Origin: Mesorhabditis belari
Taxonomy: Eukaryota > Nematoda > Chromadorea > Rhabditida > Rhabditidae
DNA: 64,000 nucleotides
NCBI GenBank assembly: GCA_958450365.1
Contig: CAUEEP010000729.1
Coordinates: 1,452,501 to 1,516,500, forward strand
Direction: 5' to 3'
Shown: positions 62,781 through 64,000 of the stretch, piece after piece
How positions within the stretch are numbered: the stretch's first letter is position 1
Layout: every line of letters starts with the position of its first letter
Made by a program: the position numbers and the translations under genes
Notes under the pieces: model-generated
Seen by the model: only the letters and a program-made list of their open reading frames with translations
What the model was told of the DNA's origin: nothing
Database searches by the model: none

Positions 62781-63795
62781 TTCGCTGAGCTTTTAAAGCC
62801 AATTTCGCATTCAGATCGTTCATAATACTGTAAATAGTCCACTGATGTACTTTCGGATACTTTACCTGGCTTGTTCTTTGGGCTGTTCTTTAGGCTGTTC
62901 TTTAGGCTGTTCTTTAGGCTGTTCTTTAGGCTGTTCTTTAGGCTGTTCTTTAGGCTGTTCTTTGGGCTCTTCTTTTCACTGAGCTTTTACTTTTAAAGCC
63001 AAGTTCGCATACAGATCGTTCATAGTACTGTAAATAGTACACTGATGTACTCTCGGATACTTTACCTGGCTTGTTCTTTGGGCTGTTCTTTAGGCTGTTC
63101 TTTGGGCTGTTCTTTAGGCTGTTCTTTAGGCTGTTCTTTGGGCTCTTCTTTTCACTGAGCTTTTACTTTTAAAGCCAAGTTCGCATACAGATCGTTCATA
63201 GTACTGTAAATAGTACACTGATGTACTCTCGGATACTTTACCTGGCTTGTTCTTTGGGCTGTTCTTTAGGCTGTTCTTTGGGCTGTTCTTTAGGCTGTTC
63301 TTTAGGCTGTTCTTTGGGCTCTTCTTTTCACTGAGCTTTTACTTTTAAAGCCAAGTTCGCATACAGATCGTTCATAGTACTGTAAATAGTACACTGATGT
63401 ACTCTCGGATACTTTACCTGGCTTGTTCTTTGGGCTGTTCTTTAGGCTGTTCTTTGGGCTGTTCTTTAGGCTGTTCTTTAGGCTGTTCTTTGGGCTCTTC
63501 TTTTCACTGAGCTTTTACTTTTAAAGCCAAGTTCGCATACAGATCGTTCATAGTACTGTAAATAGTACACTGATGTACTTTCGGATACTTTACCTGGCTT
63601 GTTCTTTGGGCTGTTCTTTAGGCTGTTCTTTAGGCTGTTCTTTAGGCTCTTCTTTTCACTGAGCTTTTACTTTTAAAGCCAAGTTCGCATACAGATCGTT
63701 CATAGTACTGTAAATAGTACACTGATGTACTCTCGGATACTTTACCTGGCTTGTTCTTTGGGCTCTTCTTTGTCCTCTTCTTTGGGCTCTTCTTT
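62781..63795. repeat. higher-order 176-bp satellite with inner 12-bp repeats
   Basis: Six tandem blocks marked by TTTACCTGGCTTGTTC at 62861, 63061, 63237, 63413, 63589 and 63741. Spacings are 200, 176, 176, 176 and 152, differing by multiples of 24. Each block has a constant ~100-bp part (CTGAGCTTTTACTTTTAAAG, CAGATCGTTCATAGTACTG, CACTGATGTACT) and a variable run of a 12-bp unit (GGCTGTTCTTTA). Confidence 0.9.
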
Positions 63796-64000
63796 ATTTG
63801 ACCTTCACAATCGGTTCCCTTGTAAGTCAATGTTTTGAAAATTTGAAGTTTTGAAAAGAGCTTTTTAAAAACTTGAGAAATGCTAATTTCTGGGTGTTAA
63901 CGGGTTGACAGTCGTGCCGACAAGCAATCAAGAGAAAAATCTTGCGTTTCGAAAAGAGATTTGAAAGGGGAAACACACTTATGCACAAACACAAACACAG
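63796..64000. other. no gene recognised
   Basis: Window end; A+T-rich with an ACAAACAC run at the last bases. Nothing supported. Confidence 0.4.

Overview
This is nuclear DNA from an A+T-rich nematode. Four things point there. The dominant gene is a textbook nematode paramyosin (unc-15 type) split into 19 coding exons. The telomere-like arrays are built on TTAGGC, the nematode telomere unit. There is a sigma-class glutathione S-transferase of the type expanded in nematodes. The intergenic space is full of Tc1/mariner pieces and their short derivatives. There are no bacterial operons, rRNA or CRISPR arrays.

Layout: 1-8 kb is a transposon graveyard (mariner and Tc1-like transposase pseudogenes, MITEs, and coding-like minisatellites). 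8.2-9.8 kb is a small tRNA-Tyr cluster made by local duplication. 10-13.8 kb is repeat-rich upstream DNA with a possible non-coding first exon of paramyosin. 13.8-29.4 kb is paramyosin (877 aa, plus strand). Its exons are strongly conserved, but its introns are swollen by unrelated minisatellites, degenerate tRNA-like sequences and a roughly 185-bp foldback repeat that recurs in three different introns. 32.2-38.8 kb is a glutathione S-transferase (215 aa, 7 exons, plus strand) whose first exon encodes an N-myristoylation-like start. Its third intron holds a myosin-heavy-chain rod fragment that has grown into a 1.3-kb minisatellite. 39-64 kb is almost gene-free: MITEs, a TTAA-flanked piggyBac-like element, LINE remnants, mariner fragments, one good tRNA-Ile, a near-perfect 0.9-kb palindrome, a foldback element holding telomere-like arrays, and a higher-order 176-bp satellite at the right edge. 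One possible first coding exon of an unidentified gene lies at 56.85 kb.

The two secure genes are not functionally linked: paramyosin builds the thick-filament core of body-wall and pharyngeal muscle, and the GST conjugates glutathione to electrophiles. What unites the window is its repeat biology: nearly every long intron or spacer has its own private minisatellite, and several arrays start inside or at the broken edge of transposon or gene fragments. All coordinates were read by eye; exon joins were checked by reading frame and splice consensus. No database search was run.
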